NCBI GenBank assembly: GCA_001898415.1
Contig: MKTU01000021.1
Coordinates: 58,037-122,036, forward strand
DNA length: 64,000 nucleotides
Reading direction: 5' to 3'
Source: Rhodanobacter sp. 67-28
Lineage (GTDB): Bacteria > Pseudomonadota > Gammaproteobacteria > Xanthomonadales > Rhodanobacteraceae
Positions 62,508 to 64,000 of this stretch are shown in pieces; position 1 is the stretch's first letter, and every line of letters begins with the position of its first letter. The translations under genes were made by a program, and so were the position numbers. Under the pieces are notes generated by a model. That model did no database searches. It was not told where the DNA came from and worked only from the letters and a program-made list of their open reading frames with translations.

Positions 62508-62680
62508 CTACAGAAACCAGCCCACCGCATAGGGAAATAGCAATAGAAGCACGATCAGCGCCGTGGCCAGCCATAGCCAGCGCCGACGTCGGCGCAAGGC
62601 CAGCGGATCAACGCAAGCGCCATCCGTACGGCAACGAGACCCGCGCCCATACAACGTCCAGAACGGGGGTCTAAGCCGGA
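62508..62680 (-). pseudogene. merT: Truncated merT (C-terminal fragment)
   Basis: Translation of the minus strand up to the stop at 62508 gives a C-terminal MerT-like piece: FWTLYGRGSRCRTDGACVDP, then a hydrophobic helix and FPYAVGWFL. The upstream membrane helices and the start are missing, cut near 62656-62680 where a GGGGTCTAAGCCGG sequence begins. This is probably a transposon end that broke the gene. Confidence 0.7.
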
Positions 62681-62924
62681 ATCCTCAAAATTTCCGGAAA
62701 ACGCCGTAAACTATTGTTTATAAAAAATAAGGTGCCACAATCGGCCTTCACTAAAGGTAACCCGGCGGACGGAGCCGGGGGAACTCCCGATTGGTTTAGC
62801 TGGACTTAGCTAAAATTAGCTGTATGGCTATTTGTGCCATCCCCCGATAGTATAAAATAAGCGCTAAAATAGCTTATATAACAATGATCTATCTTCGTCG
62901 TGACTAGCAACGTCGGATGTTCGA
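62681..62924. other. AT-rich stretch with AGCTAA-type inverted repeats
   Basis: Compared with the GC-rich surroundings this part is AT-rich. It contains TTAGCT and AGCTAA motifs several times around 62796-62885, including the palindrome AGCTAAAATTAGCT. No gene. Could be a recombination or protein-binding region of the TnpT/KfrA-type gene that ends at 62925. Confidence 0.5.
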
Positions 62925-63974
62925 TCACGCCGGATTCCCACGAGGTATCACTTCAGCTTCATGGGCGTCTGAGGTACTGACTGTGCGCATTCGAGCAAAT
63001 GTTTCTTCCAGTACCTCCAACCGTGCTCGGCTGGCGGCGCACTGGGTCTCTGCCTGTCGCCGGTGATCCCGTTCGGTGGCCAATAGAGTTTCGGCCGCCG
63101 CGAGCTGGGTTTGCAGATGTGCCTGCCCCTGTTCGGCCTGGGCCAAACGCATCTGCAAGGTTGGATGCTCCTTGGCCAGCGGCAGATTCGCGTCGTAGGC
63201 GTGTTGCAGTTTCTGATGCTCGGTGCGGAACTGGCGAAACTCCTTGTCGAGCTGATTGATATGCTCGGTCATCCGGGCATTATCGCGGTTGAGCTGCAGT
63301 AGCTCGTGATTCTTGCTCGTGATGGTGTCGTTGGCTTGTCGCAACTCGACCTGCAGTCCCTGCACCTGGTGTTCGTGCCGGCGCTGCTCTTGGTCGCGCT
63401 GTTCCTTGACTGCCGTCCGATAGTGCTCCAAGGCATCGCGGGCATGCTGGTGTTTGTCTTCCAGCGACTGAATGTGCGCTTCGTGCTCAGTCAGCCGAGT
63501 GGTCATGCCGGCGACCCGCTCCTCCAACTGCTGGACGAGCAACGCGCGATCACGAAGCCCTTGTTGGGCCTGTTCATGGGCAGCCTTTTCGTCTTGCAGG
63601 GCGATATCGGTACGCTGCAGCTGCGTGCTGAGCGCCGTGGCTTCTTGGCGGTGCTGTTCCACGGTGGCAGTCAGCGCTTGGCGTTCCGCCGTGAAGCGTT
63701 CTTACGCCGCGGTGATCCGGACCTCGGCCTCCTCGTGCAGGCGTTCGGCCAGCCGGCCGACTAGATCCTGTAAGGCATCGCTGATCGCCACCGTCGCACC
63801 GACACGTGGCCCGTCCTCGGCCTCCAGCTCCTTCAGATAGCGGTGGATGGTGGTCTTGGAGCCGGTATTGCCCAAGGCCACCCGTAAGGCGTCGACCGAA
63901 GGATGCTTTCCCTGCGCCAACAGACTGTTCCGCGCCTTCTGGACCTCGGTCTTGTACAAGCCACCACGTGCCAT
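62925..63974 (-). pseudogene. KfrA/TnpT-like DNA-binding coiled-coil protein interrupted by one stop codon
   Basis: The frame starts at 63974 (MARGGLYKTEVQKARNSLLA) with a KfrA-type N-terminal DNA-binding domain (GNTGSKTTIHRYLKELE). After residue 90 there is a TAA at 63702-63704, and the same frame continues at once with ERFTAERQALTATVEQHRQ and a long coiled coil to 62925. A CAA to TAA change would explain it. In Tn4651/Tn4652 a similar protein, TnpT, helps the TnpS recombinase; on plasmids KfrA is a nucleoid-like protein. As it stands only the DNA-binding fragment, or a GTG-initiated coiled coil from 63662, would be made. Confidence 0.8.
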
Positions 63975-64000
63975 ATCGGTCTCTCGATGGATTTCATAAT

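Overview
The window looks like part of a large conjugative element (a plasmid or an integrative conjugative element) in a GC-rich gammaproteobacterium. I lean towards Xanthomonadales/Lysobacterales because of an RpfC-like five-TM sensor kinase and the general codon use, but no rRNA or core gene fixes the host. No relaxase, coupling protein (TraD), integrase at an element end, or replication initiator is inside the window, so plasmid versus ICE cannot be decided here.

Layout. (1) 1-2762: an actin-like segregation ATPase (5' cut by the window edge), a small partner, and an FlhD-like/FlhC-like pair of the kind that acts as master conjugation activator in SXT/R391 ICEs (SetCD) and IncC plasmids (AcaCD). 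(2) 2869-25230: a nearly complete F-type (MPF-F) type IV secretion set: traF, traH, traG, traL, traE, traK, traB, traV, traA (pilin), traC, trbI-like, an S26 peptidase, a trbC-traW fusion, csrA, traU, and a TraN divided over two consecutive genes. Three tra operon heads each carry the same direct repeat, GAAAC-N7-GAAAC, a good candidate for the operator of the FlhDC-like activator. (3) 25233-32315: accessory genes, mostly unknown, including a stand-alone DsbD alpha-domain protein, a DedA protein, lipoproteins and small membrane proteins. (4) 32329-35142: an SOS/repair block: SRAP (HMCES/YedK) protein, UmuD-like and UmuC-like proteins.

(5) 35346-37815 is the most interesting locus: a seven-repeat CRISPR array next to a 617-residue single effector that resembles Cas12m (type V-M, formerly V-U1). 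There is no cas1/cas2 or other cas gene. By eye the three catalytic acidic positions of its RuvC domain are replaced (His, Gln, Lys), so it should bind DNA under crRNA guidance without cutting. On a conjugative element this suggests a silencing or competition system against other mobile DNA. (6) 38046-41229 minus strand: small membrane proteins, an ASCH protein, a 27-residue coupled micropeptide and a Gp37/Gp68-type (DUF5131) protein. (7) 41199-49277: UvrD-like helicase, DnaB-type replicative helicase and several unknown genes, probably DNA metabolism functions of the element. (8) 49713-55685: a signalling block with a LuxR-type response regulator, an epimerase, an RpfC-like hybrid kinase, a stand-alone receiver, an Hpt-like protein, an HD protein and a DUF2807 protein. 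(9) 56077-63974: Tn3-family transposon material (TnpA, tyrosine recombinase, candidate resolution site) with a DMT transporter, a broken methyltransferase, a GDCCVxC protein, MerP, a broken merT, and a KfrA/TnpT-like gene interrupted by one stop codon.

All family assignments are from reading the proteins and recalled family motifs; no database search was run.
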